The position numbers and the translations under genes are program-made. The notes under the pieces were generated by a model that worked only from the letters and a program-made list of their open reading frames with translations, made no database searches and was not told where the DNA came from. 64,000 nt of DNA. Origin: JAWHQP01 sp032586195. GTDB lineage: Bacteria > Pseudomonadota > Gammaproteobacteria > Enterobacterales > Pasteurellaceae. The DNA lies in contig JAWHQP010000009.1 in NCBI GenBank assembly GCA_032586195.1, positions 14,621 to 78,620 of the forward strand, in the 5' to 3' direction. Below, piece after piece: positions 24,522-33,714 of this stretch. The stretch's first letter is position 1, and the number at the start of each line of letters is the position of its first letter.

Positions 24522-24561
24522 AAGCGCGGTGTTAAAAAGTCGATTTTTTAACACCGCACTT
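24522..24561. terminator. Inverted USS stem-loop behind bamC
   Basis: A 17-bp arm (24522-24538) with one mismatch to its partner (24545-24561) and a short GTCGA-centred loop; one arm ends in an exact uptake-signal core, the other in a one-base variant (AAGCGCGGT). T-runs are built into the stem, so it probably terminates bamC transcription. Confidence 0.75.
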
Positions 24562-24578
24562 GTGTTGATAAACTAAGG

Positions 24579-25589
24579 TTACTTGGCCAGAATAGCCTGT
24601 AACGCTTGATAAACGGCCTGAGCTTCGGAACCCGTTAAGGCTTCTTTTTTCTTCTCATTCATGAGAACCAACGTGCTTTCTTGCCCGTAAGAACCCAGCT
24701 GCATAGAATATTCGTCATCGCTGAGTTCCGGACGGGTGACGCCGAAACGCAGCCATTCCTGCGGCTCTTTCGCTTTATATTCGAGTAAACGATAGCCGCG
24801 GCCTGCGGTTTCCTCTTTGATATTAAAACCGAGGGTAGCCAAGGCCGGTCACAGCCGTTGCCATGTCTGATTAAAATTGGCCGCCATGGCTAATGCCGTG
24901 TGGCCGTTTTGGTCTGTGATAATCGCGGTCTGTACAGGAGCCGTAAGGTCTGTGGTTGCCACTTGCTGCATTTGGGTATGATATGCATTGTTTAATTTTC
25001 CTATAAAACGATTTAAACGATCTGCCGTATAGCGTTGTTTGTCGGTAACGGACGGAGTGAAAATAATATCGTTACGTTTCATTTCCAGAACGCCGACGAC
25101 TAACGCACTCGCGTCTTTATTACCGGTCTGTTCGATTATGTAACGAATCCGGACATCGCCCACTTCATCGGCCCGACCTGTCGGGGCCCAATCCGTGCGA
25201 ATTGTGTTACCTTCCGTTTTGAAAGTAATGCCGTCTTCCGTTAATAACCGTTCAATTTGTTTTAAATTATAGATTTCCGCTTTCGCCGCCGGATATATGA
25301 TTAAAGAACGTTCACCGTCAAATTGCGCGACGGAGTTGCCGATTATTGCCATCGGTGTTGACGGCGGGCGGATATCGACAGCCGCGCCTTTGCTTACATT
25401 CGTTGTCGGCAATTGGTAGGTATCATCCTGTCCGAGAATCGTCACTCCCGCGGTCTCTAATTTAGTGAAAGTCGGGGAATCACCGTTTTTTGCGTAGCTG
25501 TCATTTGCCATTTGCCGGGATTCACTGCTAGAACAGGCGGTTAACACCGACATTGCCAATGCTGTGACCGGGAAAAGCCATTTTTTCAT
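24579..25589 (-). pseudogene. bamC: Outer membrane assembly lipoprotein BamC, interrupted by in-frame TGA
   Basis: Lipoprotein of the BAM complex that inserts outer membrane proteins. The first ORF (24849-25589, 246 codons) has a lipoprotein signal (ALAMSVLTACSSS, lipidated Cys19), the unstructured N-terminal region and the first helix-grip domain. It ends TWQRL-stop, where CTG-TGA-CCG is read. In the same frame the sequence continues PALATLGFNIKEE and on to AVYQALQAILAK, stop at 24579, which supplies the second helix-grip domain and brings the total to about 336 residues, the family length (344 in E. coli). So one base change, a sequencing error or a leaky TGAC stop separates the halves. The gene follows dapA, as in E. 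coli dapA-bamC. Confidence 0.85.
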
Positions 25590-25714
25590 AAAGTATCCTT
25601 TGATTACATCCTTCCGTTAAATTGTACCGCATTTTGACCAGCGGAATAATAAAAAGTTTTACGCGGTCAAACAACAAAAATTCCCTTGCGATAGGCGGCA
25701 AGGGAGGGACGATA

Positions 25715-26611
25715 TCATAATAAACCCGCCTGTTTTAAAGCGGCTTCAACTTTCGGTTGCGCGGCTTCACTTAATACGGTCAATGGCAAACGAAGTACGG
25801 GTTCTTTAATTAAACCTAAACGATACGCCGCCCATTTCACCGGAATCGGGTTGGATTCAATAAACAAGTTGTTGTGTAATGCCATTAAGCGTTGATTGAT
25901 CGCGTCGGCTTCATCAAATTTCCCCGCCAAGGCTAATTGACACATTTTCGCCATATCGGCCGCGGCAACATTGTTGGTGACGGAGATAACTCCCTGACCA
26001 CCTAACTTCATGCTTTCCAGTCCCGTCGCGTCGTCACCGCTTAAGAAAATAAACTTTTCACCGGCACAGTCCTTGATTTGGCGTACACGGCTTACATCAC
26101 CCGTCGCTTCTTTGATTGCGACGATGTTGTTGATTTTCGCCAGCCGACCGACCGTTTCGGGTTTCAAATCGCTGCCGGTACGGCTCGGTACATTGTATAG
26201 AATTTGCGGAATATCAGTACATTCGGCAATGGCTTTGAAATGTTGATACATGCCTTCCTGGGTCGGTTTATTGTAATAAGGCACCACGGACAAACAACCG
26301 GCCACGCCGCTGTCATTTAATAATTTGGTCATGGTAATCGCTTCGCTGGTGGCGTTTGCTCCCGTGCCCGCGATAACGGGAATCCGTCCGTCGGCAAATT
26401 CCAGCGTCTTTAGGATGGTTTTTACATTTTCATCAATGCTCAGGGTGGCCGACTCGCCGCTCGTACCTACCGAAACAATTGCGTTTGTCCCTGCTGCCAC
26501 ATGATAATCGACTAACTTTTTCAATTCGTCGTAGTTCACCTCGCCGTGGTTATCCATCGGTGTGATTAAGGCAACAATACTTCCGTAAAATAAAGGATTA
26601 CTTGAAGACAT
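25715..26611 (-). CDS. dapA: 4-hydroxy-tetrahydrodipicolinate synthase
   Basis: Condenses pyruvate and aspartate semialdehyde, the first committed step of lysine and diaminopimelate synthesis. 298 residues of TIM-barrel form; GTSGESATLS (GTTGE-like signature), the catalytic tyrosine in LYNVPSRTGSD and the Schiff-base lysine in VAIKEATGD. Good AGAGG site. Upstream of bamC on the same strand with 125 bp between, and divergent from bcp. Confidence 0.97.
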   Translation of the reverse strand: MSSSNPLFYGSIVALITPMDNHGEVNYDELKKLVDYHVAAGTNAIVSVGTSGESATLSIDENVKTILKTLEFADGRIPVIAGTGANATSEAITMTKLLNDSGVAGCLSVVPYYNKPTQEGMYQHFKAIAECTDIPQILYNVPSRTGSDLKPETVGRLAKINNIVAIKEATGDVSRVRQIKDCAGEKFIFLSGDDATGLESMKLGGQGVISVTNNVAAADMAKMCQLALAGKFDEADAINQRLMALHNNLFIESNPIPVKWAAYRLGLIKEPVLRLPLTVLSEAAQPKVEAALKQAGLL

Positions 26612-26736
26612 AAAAACCTCTCTTGTATTCGTTCTGGTTTGCTGGGAAAATATCCGTTAGCATTGCTAAAATAACCATACTTTGCAAGTGATTTTTTCAA
26701 AAAATCGGATTTTATTCCACAAAAACGGTTTCTTCT

Positions 26737-27210
26737 ATGAATACATTAAAAATCGGCGATTTGGCACCGCACTTTAGCTTGCCGAATGAACGTAATGAAC
26801 AGATATCCTTAACGGATTTCGCCGGCCGAAAAGTGCTGGTCTATTTTTATCCTAAAGCCCTCACTCCGGGCTGTACCGCACAGGCTTGTGGTTTGCGTGA
26901 CGCTAAAAGCGAATTGGATAAATCGGGTGTGGTCATTCTCGGTATCAGCCCTGACACGCCAAGTAAACTCGCCGCTTTCGCGGAGAAAAAATCTCTTAAT
27001 TTCACCCTGTTATCAGACGTTGATCACCGCGTGGCGGAACAATTCGGTGTATGGGGCGAAAAGAAATTTATGGGCAAAACCTACGACGGTATTCACCGCA
27101 TTAGCTTTCTGATTAACGAAAAAGGCGTGATAGAACAGGTGTTCGATAAATTCAAAACCAAGGATCATCATCAGGTGGTATTGGATTATTTGCACGGCGG
27201 CGGGAAGTAA
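26737..27210 (+). CDS. bcp: Thioredoxin-dependent peroxiredoxin (Bcp/PrxQ)
   Basis: Reduces hydroperoxides. 157 residues with peroxidatic Cys in YPKALTPGCTAQACGLRD (Cys47) and a resolving Cys five residues later (Cys52), the atypical two-cysteine PrxQ pattern. The variant ALTPGC replaces DMTPGC. A USS core (26766-26774) encodes the APHF of the N-terminus. Ribosome-binding site weak. Divergent from dapA. Confidence 0.94.
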   Translation: MNTLKIGDLAPHFSLPNERNEQISLTDFAGRKVLVYFYPKALTPGCTAQACGLRDAKSELDKSGVVILGISPDTPSKLAAFAEKKSLNFTLLSDVDHRVAEQFGVWGEKKFMGKTYDGIHRISFLINEKGVIEQVFDKFKTKDHHQVVLDYLHGGGK

Positions 27211-27226
27211 AACTCGCCGAAACAAC

Positions 27227-27312
27227 ACCGCACTTTTGCCTTTCCCCGGGCGCGTTCCCATGAGCTCTTTCCTCCTATTTCGGTGAAAGGAGGGCGGAGG
27301 TTAAAGTGCGGT
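27227..27312. repeat. Facing USS pair between bcp and the kef gene
   Basis: ACCGCACTT (27227-27235) and AAGTGCGGT (27304-27312) form inverted arms across the convergent ends of bcp and the Kef-type gene. The loop is about 68 bases and includes further short complementary GC-rich segments, so a compound terminator is possible. Confidence 0.65.
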
Positions 27313-27346
27313 GCTAAAATTCTGAGTTTTGTCGCTTTTACTTTGT

Positions 27347-29302
27347 TCAGCTTTGCTCTTCGTTAGCCTCATCATGCTTCTTGCGGGCTTCTTCCACTTC
27401 TTCAAACACCGGGAATTGGGTGTTGAATTCCGCCACGGTTTCTTCTTCCTCCGTCGGCGTTTCGGTGACGAGCAGAGCCTGTAGCAAGGCGGCGGTTTCT
27501 TCTTCAAACGCTTTGGCGGCTTCCATTAACGCCTCGTTTTTGAAACTGTCGATTTCGGGGTCGTAAACCGAGGCAAGCTGGCGTACGCCGATACGATCGC
27601 GGTCGTAGTAAAGCCGTACTAACTTCTTCGCTTTTTGTGTTTCTATGCCTAATTTTTCTAATGCGTAGCGCCCCGCCCGCACGGCGGAGTCAAAGGTTTC
27701 ACGCACAATCGCGCCGCTGGTACTGGCTTGATACAGCGCGTACACCGAGCGGCGGTCGTAGGCACGCATCACCACTTTGACCTTCGGAAAATGTTTATGA
27801 ATGTAATGCACGATTTGTAGGGAGGCCTCTTCATTGTCGATAGCAATCACGATTAATTTTGCCTGTGCAATGCCGGCGGCTTCCAGCATGGACGGTTGTG
27901 AGGCATCGCCGAAATAGGTTTTGATTCCGTAACGGGACATGCCGTCAACGGTATGCGGGTCGTGGTCGATAATAGTGGTGTGATAGCCGCAACCCGTCAA
28001 AATGCTGTTGACTACCTGCCCGAACCGTCCATGCCCGAGGATAATAATCGGTGTGGTGTCTTCGATAGTGTCGTTCTTGCGGTTGGTGCCCTTTCTATTG
28101 GCGCGCGGCACCAGGACTTTATCGTAAAAAATAAACAGCAGCGGGGTGAGTACCATAGACAGCGTCACCACTAATACCAGAATGCTGGCATATTCCTGCG
28201 ATAACAGCGAGTTCTGTACACTGAAACTCAGCAATACGAAACCGAATTCCCCCGCCTGAGCCAAGCTTAGCGCGAACAGGCTGGAATCCAACCCGCGCAG
28301 ACGGAATAATCTCCCCAACAGATAAAGAATCACGAACTTCACTAAAATAACGGCGAGAGTCAAACCTACGATTAAAAAGAATCTGCCGAATAACAGGCTG
28401 AATTCGATACCCGCACCCACGGTAATAAAAAACAGACCTAGCAGCAGCCCTTTGAAAGGTTCCAGCGTGCTTTCCAAGGCATGACGATATTCACTGTTTG
28501 CCAGCACTACGCCCGCGAGAAAAGTTCCCAATGCGGAAGATAAACCGATGACGGACATTAATGCGGCGATACCGACGACCAAAGCGAGAGCGAAGAAAAT
28601 AAAGATTTCCTGTGAACGGGTGGAAGCGATATAACGAAAGGCGGGGCGGCTTAAATAGCGGCCACCGACGATAATTACCGTAATTACCAGCGTGGTGACA
28701 AGGGTTTTCAGCCAGGCACTGGCGCCGTCCAGCAGATTCAGCGAAGTATGCTGTGAGTCGGCGGCGTGGCCCGCGACTCCGCTTAATTCAGGCAGCGCCA
28801 GCAGCGGCAGCAGTGCCAGCATAGGGATGACCGCGATGTCCTGGAATAACAGCACGGCAAAGCTGCTTTGCCCGCCCGGGCTGTTCAGCAGATTCTTTTC
28901 TCCCAAGGTCTGCAACACAATAGCGGTAGAAGATAAAGAAAAAATACAGCCGATGGTCATGGCGGACTGCCATGCTATACCATAGTAATGAGCGAGTGCC
29001 GCGATAGCCGCTATCGTCAGAACCACCTGTAAACCGCCTAAGAAGAGCAATTTATGACGCAATTTCCACAGTTTGGACGGCTCCAGTTCCAGACCGACCA
29101 AAAATAACATCATTACCACACCGAATTCAGCCACATGCTGAATGGTGGTGGCTTCTTTACCCACCAGTCCCAAAATAGGCCCGATAAACATGCCGGCCAG
29201 TAAATAGCCCAGAACCGATCCCAAACCGAGTTTTTTTGAAATCGGCACCATAATCACCGCCGCGCTCAAATAAATAAAAATGTAGAGCAAAACCTGTGTC
29301 AT
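27347..29302 (-). CDS. Kef-type potassium/proton antiporter
   Basis: Glutathione-gated K+ efflux is the known role of KefB/KefC, protecting against electrophiles. 651 residues: a 12-13 helix CPA2 exchanger domain (about 1-385; FSLSSTAIVLQTLGEKN, SFAVLLFQDIAVIPML), the cytoplasmic regulatory loop HALESTLEPFKGLLLG, a linker, and a TrkA-N nucleotide/glutathione domain (IIILGHGRFGQVV, FGDASQPSMLEAAGIAQA, RETFDSAVRAGRYALEKLG), then an acidic tail rich in Glu. No KefF/KefG ancillary gene is adjacent. KefB and KefC cannot be told apart by eye. Start at the ATG 29302 with AAGG upstream. Confidence 0.88.
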   Translation of the reverse strand: MTQVLLYIFIYLSAAVIMVPISKKLGLGSVLGYLLAGMFIGPILGLVGKEATTIQHVAEFGVVMMLFLVGLELEPSKLWKLRHKLLFLGGLQVVLTIAAIAALAHYYGIAWQSAMTIGCIFSLSSTAIVLQTLGEKNLLNSPGGQSSFAVLLFQDIAVIPMLALLPLLALPELSGVAGHAADSQHTSLNLLDGASAWLKTLVTTLVITVIIVGGRYLSRPAFRYIASTRSQEIFIFFALALVVGIAALMSVIGLSSALGTFLAGVVLANSEYRHALESTLEPFKGLLLGLFFITVGAGIEFSLLFGRFFLIVGLTLAVILVKFVILYLLGRLFRLRGLDSSLFALSLAQAGEFGFVLLSFSVQNSLLSQEYASILVLVVTLSMVLTPLLFIFYDKVLVPRANRKGTNRKNDTIEDTTPIIILGHGRFGQVVNSILTGCGYHTTIIDHDPHTVDGMSRYGIKTYFGDASQPSMLEAAGIAQAKLIVIAIDNEEASLQIVHYIHKHFPKVKVVMRAYDRRSVYALYQASTSGAIVRETFDSAVRAGRYALEKLGIETQKAKKLVRLYYDRDRIGVRQLASVYDPEIDSFKNEALMEAAKAFEEETAALLQALLVTETPTEEEETVAEFNTQFPVFEEVEEARKKHDEANEEQS

Positions 29303-29501
29303 CAAAAAACCTTAAACTAAAATTGAGTAGAAAATTCAAAAAGTCATTGTATTGTACAAAGAAACAGCAGAAAAAATAGTATTTATTGTGATATTTTTTA
29401 ACAAAGTGCGGTGTCGTTTTTTCGAGTTTTTTACATTTCTGCACAACCGATGGAAACTTGCTATAATCAGCCCAATTTTGTATTTGTGATTAATTCCGGC
29501 T

Positions 29502-32500
29502 ATGCAACAGTATTTTAATCTTAATCTTCCTTCTCAACCCCGAGATCACAGAATCCTCGCCAATGTGCCGGCGGGAGCGGACAGCCTCGCTATTGAGGAA
29601 ATTGCCGCCCGGCACAACGGCTTAACCGTGGTGGTGACGGGTGACAGCAAAAGTGCGGTGCGATTAGAGCGAGTTTTGCGTGAACATTGCCCGCACGAGG
29701 TATGTATTTTCCCCGATTGGGAGACGCTGCCATACGACGCTTTTTCGCCACATCAGGAAATTATCTCTGCTCGGCTGAGCGCTTTGTTTCATCTGCAACA
29801 GGCGCGCCACGGTATTTTTCTGTTGCCGGTGACAACGCTGCTGCAGCGTCTTTGCCCGCCGCAATATTTGCAGCACAACGTGCTGTTAATTAAAAAAGGT
29901 GATCGTCTGGTGATTGATAACGTCCGTTTGCGGCTGGAAAACGCGGGTTATCGGGCGGTGGAACAGGTGTTGGAGCATGGAGAGTTTGCCGTACGCGGTT
30001 CGTTGCTGGACTTATTTCCGATGGGAAGTGCGGTGCCGTTTCGGCTGGATTTTTTTGACGATGAAATTGATTCCATCCGTACCTTTGATGTGGATACGCA
30101 ACGTTCACTGCAAGCGATGGACAGCATTAATTTGCTGCCGGCCCATGAATTCCCGACCGACGACAAGGGCATTGAATTTTTCCGCGCGAAATTCCGAGAA
30201 ACCTTTGGTGAAATCCGCCGCGATCCCGAACATATCTATCAGCAGGTGAGCAAGGGGACGCTGGTATCTGGCATTGAATATTGGCAGCCACTGTTTTTCG
30301 AACAAATGGCGACCCTGTTCGATTATCTGCCGTCCGACACCTTGTTTGTGGATATGGAACATAATCAGGCACAGGCGGAACGTTTTTATCAGGATGCCGA
30401 ACAGCGTTTTGACAGCCGCAGAGTGGATCCGATGCGCCCGTTGCTGCCGCCGTCTGCATTGTGGCTGCGGGTTGACGAAGTGAACCGACGGCTGAAAAAT
30501 TATCCTCGAATTACCTTGAAAGCGGAGCAAGTCCGCACCTCTGCCAGACAGCAGAACCTTGCGGTGACGGCTTTGCCCGAGCTGACCATCCAGCCTCAGC
30601 AAAAGGAGCCTTTACAGCTGCTGCGGCAATTTATGGAAAAATTCAAAGGACATATCGTGTTTTCCGTGGAAACGGAAGGACGGCGTGAAACGCTGTTGGA
30701 ACTGCTTGCCCCAATTAAATTAAAACCAAAACAGATCAAAAACCTGGCCGAGGCGGAAAAGCAGCATGTCAGCCTGCAAATCAGCGCATTGGATAATGGT
30801 TTTATTATCGAGCCTGAAAACGGTGAGCCGCTTGCGATTATCTGCGAAACGGAATTGCTTGGCGAACGGGTACAGCAACGCCGGCAGGATAAACGTAAAG
30901 CGGTGAATCCCGACACTCTCATTCGCAATTTGGCGGAATTAAAAGCAGGGCAGGCCGTGGTTCATCTGGATCACGGCGTGGGGCGTTACGGTGGCTTGGT
31001 GACGCTGGAAAACGGCGGCGTTAAAGCGGAATATTTGTTGTTAATCTATGCTAACGAGGCAAAATTATATGTGCCGGTATCCAATTTACACCTGATTAGC
31101 CGCTACGTGGGCGGCTCGGATGAAACGGCTCCGCTGCACCGTTTAGGCAGTGACAGCTGGGCGAAAGCCCGGCGCAAAGCGGCGGAGAAAATCCGCGATG
31201 TAGCGGCGGAATTGCTGGATGTGTATGCTCAGCGTGAGGCGCAGAAAGGCTTTGCCTTTAAATATGATCATGAGGAGCTCCAACAGTTTGCCGCGACTTT
31301 CCCGTTTGAAGAAACGGTGGATCAGGAAATGGCGATTAACGCCGTGATTTCCGATATGTGTCAGGCAAAGGCAATGGATCGGCTGGTCTGTGGCGATGTG
31401 GGCTTCGGCAAAACCGAAGTAGCGATGCGGGCGGCGTTTCTGGCGGTGCTCAATCACAAACAGGTTGCCGTATTGGTACCGACCACCTTATTGGCTCAAC
31501 AGCATTATGAAAATTTTCGTGACCGTTTCGCCAATCTGCCTGTGAATGTGGAAATGGTATCCCGTTTCAGAACGCCGAAAGAGCAGAAAAAAATTCTTGA
31601 GCAGGTCGCCGACGGTAAGGTGGACATTCTGATCGGCACCCATAAATTGCTTCAATCGGATGTGAAATTCGGTGATCTCGGCTTGCTGATTATTGATGAA
31701 GAACATCGTTTCGGTGTGCGTCAGAAAGAAAAAATCAAACAGCTGCGAGCCAATATCGATATTCTCACCCTCACGGCAACGCCGATTCCCCGCACCCTGA
31801 ATATGGCGATGAACGGCATTCGCGATCTGTCCATTATTTCCACTCCGCCCGCCCGCCGTCTGACCATTAAAACCTTTGTTCGGCAGACTGAAGACGGTTT
31901 GATTCGCGAGGCTGTCCTGCGTGAAATCCTGCGCGGCGGGCAGGTGTATTATCTGCATAACGATGTGGCGACCATTGAACAATGCGCGGAAAAACTTGGC
32001 GCGCTGGTGCCCGAAGCGCGTGTCATTATCGGTCACGGACAAATGCGGGAACGGGAGCTGGAGCGGGTGATGTCAGATTTCTATCATCAACGCTTTAATG
32101 TGCTGGTGTGTTCCACTATTATTGAAACTGGGATTGACGTGCCGACGGCGAACACTATCATTATCGAGCGGGCGGATCATTTCGGCTTGGCTCAGCTGCA
32201 CCAGCTGCGCGGACGGGTGGGGCGTTCCCATCATCAGGCGTACGCCTATCTGCTCACCCCACCGCCGAAACTCATGACCAAAGATGCGGTAAAACGCCTT
32301 GAAGCCTTGGAAAGTCTGGATAATCTCGGCGCGGGCTTTATTCTTGCCACTCACGACTTGGAGATTCGCGGAGCTGGAGAGCTGCTCGGCAGCGAACAAA
32401 GCGGGCAAATTGAAAGCATCGGTTTTTCCCTTTATATGGAATTGCTGGAAGGTGCGGTGAAAGCCATGCGGGAAGGACGGGAGCCGTCTCTGGACGAGCT

Positions 32501-32945
32501 TACCCAACAGCAGGTGGAAATTGATCTACGCATGCCGGCTTTGCTGCCAGAAGACTATCTGGGAGACGTGAATATGCGGCTGTCCTTCTATAAACGCATT
32601 GCCGGGGCAGAAAACAAACAGGCGTTGGATGAGTTAAAGGTAGAGCTGATCGACCGTTTCGGCTTGCTGCCGACGGCAACCAGAAACCTGCTGCAGATTG
32701 CCGAACTGCGTTTGCAAGCCAAGCCGCTGCAGATTATCCGTATTGACGGCACACCGCATGGAGGGTTTATCGAATTTACCCCGACCGCAGAAGTGGATCC
32801 GATGAAATTCCTGCAACTGATCCAACAACAGCCCGCGGTATTCAGATTTGACGGCCCGACCAAATTCCGTTTTACCTGTGATTTGTCGGATACGCAAAAG
32901 CGATTGAGTTTCATTTTCGATTTGGTGAACAGTTTGATGGATTAA
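29502..32945 (+). CDS. mfd: Transcription-repair coupling factor Mfd
   Basis: Removes RNA polymerase stalled at DNA damage and recruits UvrA. 1147 residues, as E. coli Mfd (1148). UvrB-like N-terminal modules, the CarD-like RNA polymerase interaction domain (GQAVVHLDHGVGRYGGLVTLE), the RecG-like motor with Walker A DVGFGKTEVAMR, DEEH box IIDEEHRFGVRQKEK and TATPIPRTLNMAM, motif VI region QLRGRVGRS, and the TRCF C-terminal domain. Two USS cores lie in the coding region (29651, 30026), the first with the full extended form. The start lacks a good ribosome-binding site. Confidence 0.97.
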   Translation: MQQYFNLNLPSQPRDHRILANVPAGADSLAIEEIAARHNGLTVVVTGDSKSAVRLERVLREHCPHEVCIFPDWETLPYDAFSPHQEIISARLSALFHLQQARHGIFLLPVTTLLQRLCPPQYLQHNVLLIKKGDRLVIDNVRLRLENAGYRAVEQVLEHGEFAVRGSLLDLFPMGSAVPFRLDFFDDEIDSIRTFDVDTQRSLQAMDSINLLPAHEFPTDDKGIEFFRAKFRETFGEIRRDPEHIYQQVSKGTLVSGIEYWQPLFFEQMATLFDYLPSDTLFVDMEHNQAQAERFYQDAEQRFDSRRVDPMRPLLPPSALWLRVDEVNRRLKNYPRITLKAEQVRTSARQQNLAVTALPELTIQPQQKEPLQLLRQFMEKFKGHIVFSVETEGRRETLLELLAPIKLKPKQIKNLAEAEKQHVSLQISALDNGFIIEPENGEPLAIICETELLGERVQQRRQDKRKAVNPDTLIRNLAELKAGQAVVHLDHGVGRYGGLVTLENGGVKAEYLLLIYANEAKLYVPVSNLHLISRYVGGSDETAPLHRLGSDSWAKARRKAAEKIRDVAAELLDVYAQREAQKGFAFKYDHEELQQFAATFPFEETVDQEMAINAVISDMCQAKAMDRLVCGDVGFGKTEVAMRAAFLAVLNHKQVAVLVPTTLLAQQHYENFRDRFANLPVNVEMVSRFRTPKEQKKILEQVADGKVDILIGTHKLLQSDVKFGDLGLLIIDEEHRFGVRQKEKIKQLRANIDILTLTATPIPRTLNMAMNGIRDLSIISTPPARRLTIKTFVRQTEDGLIREAVLREILRGGQVYYLHNDVATIEQCAEKLGALVPEARVIIGHGQMRERELERVMSDFYHQRFNVLVCSTIIETGIDVPTANTIIIERADHFGLAQLHQLRGRVGRSHHQAYAYLLTPPPKLMTKDAVKRLEALESLDNLGAGFILATHDLEIRGAGELLGSEQSGQIESIGFSLYMELLEGAVKAMREGREPSLDELTQQQVEIDLRMPALLPEDYLGDVNMRLSFYKRIAGAENKQALDELKVELIDRFGLLPTATRNLLQIAELRLQAKPLQIIRIDGTPHGGFIEFTPTAEVDPMKFLQLIQQQPAVFRFDGPTKFRFTCDLSDTQKRLSFIFDLVNSLMD

Positions 32946-33046
32946 GCGAAGTCGTTGTTATACAATGACACGGCAAATTCACCAAAGTGCGGTGCTGTTT
33001 TTACCAGTTTTCGCACGTTACGATCGCCACAAAGGGGGAGAATCTC

Positions 33047-33640
33047 ATGTACTTGGAACAAATCAAAGCCGAATTGAACGAGGCGGCTGATGTATTAAAC
33101 AAATTCATCAACGACGAAAACAATATTAAATTAATTGAGCAGGCTGCGTTATTGCTGGCGGACAGTTTTAAAAAGGGCGGCAAAGTGCTTTCCTGCGGTA
33201 ACGGCGGTTCGCATTGCGACGCGATGCATTTTGCGGAAGAACTGACCGGTCGCTACCGTGAAAACCGTCCGGGCTACCCGGCTATCGCGATTTCCGATGT
33301 CAGCCATTTAAGCTGTGTGAGTAACGACTTCGGTTACGAGTATGTCTTCTCACGCTATGTTGAAGCCGTAGGTAAAGAAGGCGATGTACTGTTCGGCTTA
33401 TCCACTTCAGGCAACTCAAAAAATATCTTGAATGCGATTAAGACGGCTAAGGAAAAAGGCATGAAGGTGATTGCCATGACCGGCAAAGACGGCGGTCAGA
33501 TGGCAGGCTTAGCCGATGTGGAAATCCGTGTGCCGCACTTCCGCTATGCTGATCGCATTCAGGAAGTGCATATCAAAGTAATTCATATTTTAATGATGCT
33601 GGTTGAATTTGAAATGGCGAGAGAAGGCCAATGTGATTAA
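33047..33640 (+). CDS. gmhA: Sedoheptulose 7-phosphate isomerase
   Basis: First step of ADP-heptose synthesis for lipopolysaccharide core. 197 residues with an SIS fold: VLSCGNGGSHCDAMHFAEELTGRYRENRPGYPAIAISD, SCVSNDFGYEYVFSRYVEA and FGLSTSGNSKNI; the zinc-binding residues near the C-terminus (EVHIKVIHILMMLVE) are present. The start at 33047 has GGGGGAG upstream; the longer ORF runs over the USS at 32985. Confidence 0.96.
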   Translation: MYLEQIKAELNEAADVLNKFINDENNIKLIEQAALLLADSFKKGGKVLSCGNGGSHCDAMHFAEELTGRYRENRPGYPAIAISDVSHLSCVSNDFGYEYVFSRYVEAVGKEGDVLFGLSTSGNSKNILNAIKTAKEKGMKVIAMTGKDGGQMAGLADVEIRVPHFRYADRIQEVHIKVIHILMMLVEFEMAREGQCD

Positions 33641-33675
33641 AAAGAAAAGCAACGTGGGAACATTGCTTTTCTTTT
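33640..33675 (+). terminator. Rho-independent terminator of gmhA
   Basis: AAAAGAAAAGCAA pairs perfectly with TTGCTTTTCTTTT over 13 bp, loop of 10. It begins at the gmhA stop codon; the descending arm supplies the T-rich tract. It may serve the convergent icd as well. Confidence 0.85.
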
Positions 33676-33714
33676 GAAAGTTATACAAAGGCGTTAATTT
33701 TTCCTCTGCATATT

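Noticed and set aside
24579..24842. 87-codon ORF as an independent small gene
   Set aside because: It is in frame with bamC, starts only at a TTG without a ribosome-binding site, and supplies the missing C-terminal domain of BamC.
31488..32042. 184-codon minus-strand ORF
   Set aside because: Antisense to the helicase motifs of mfd; His/Gln/Phe-rich shadow frame.
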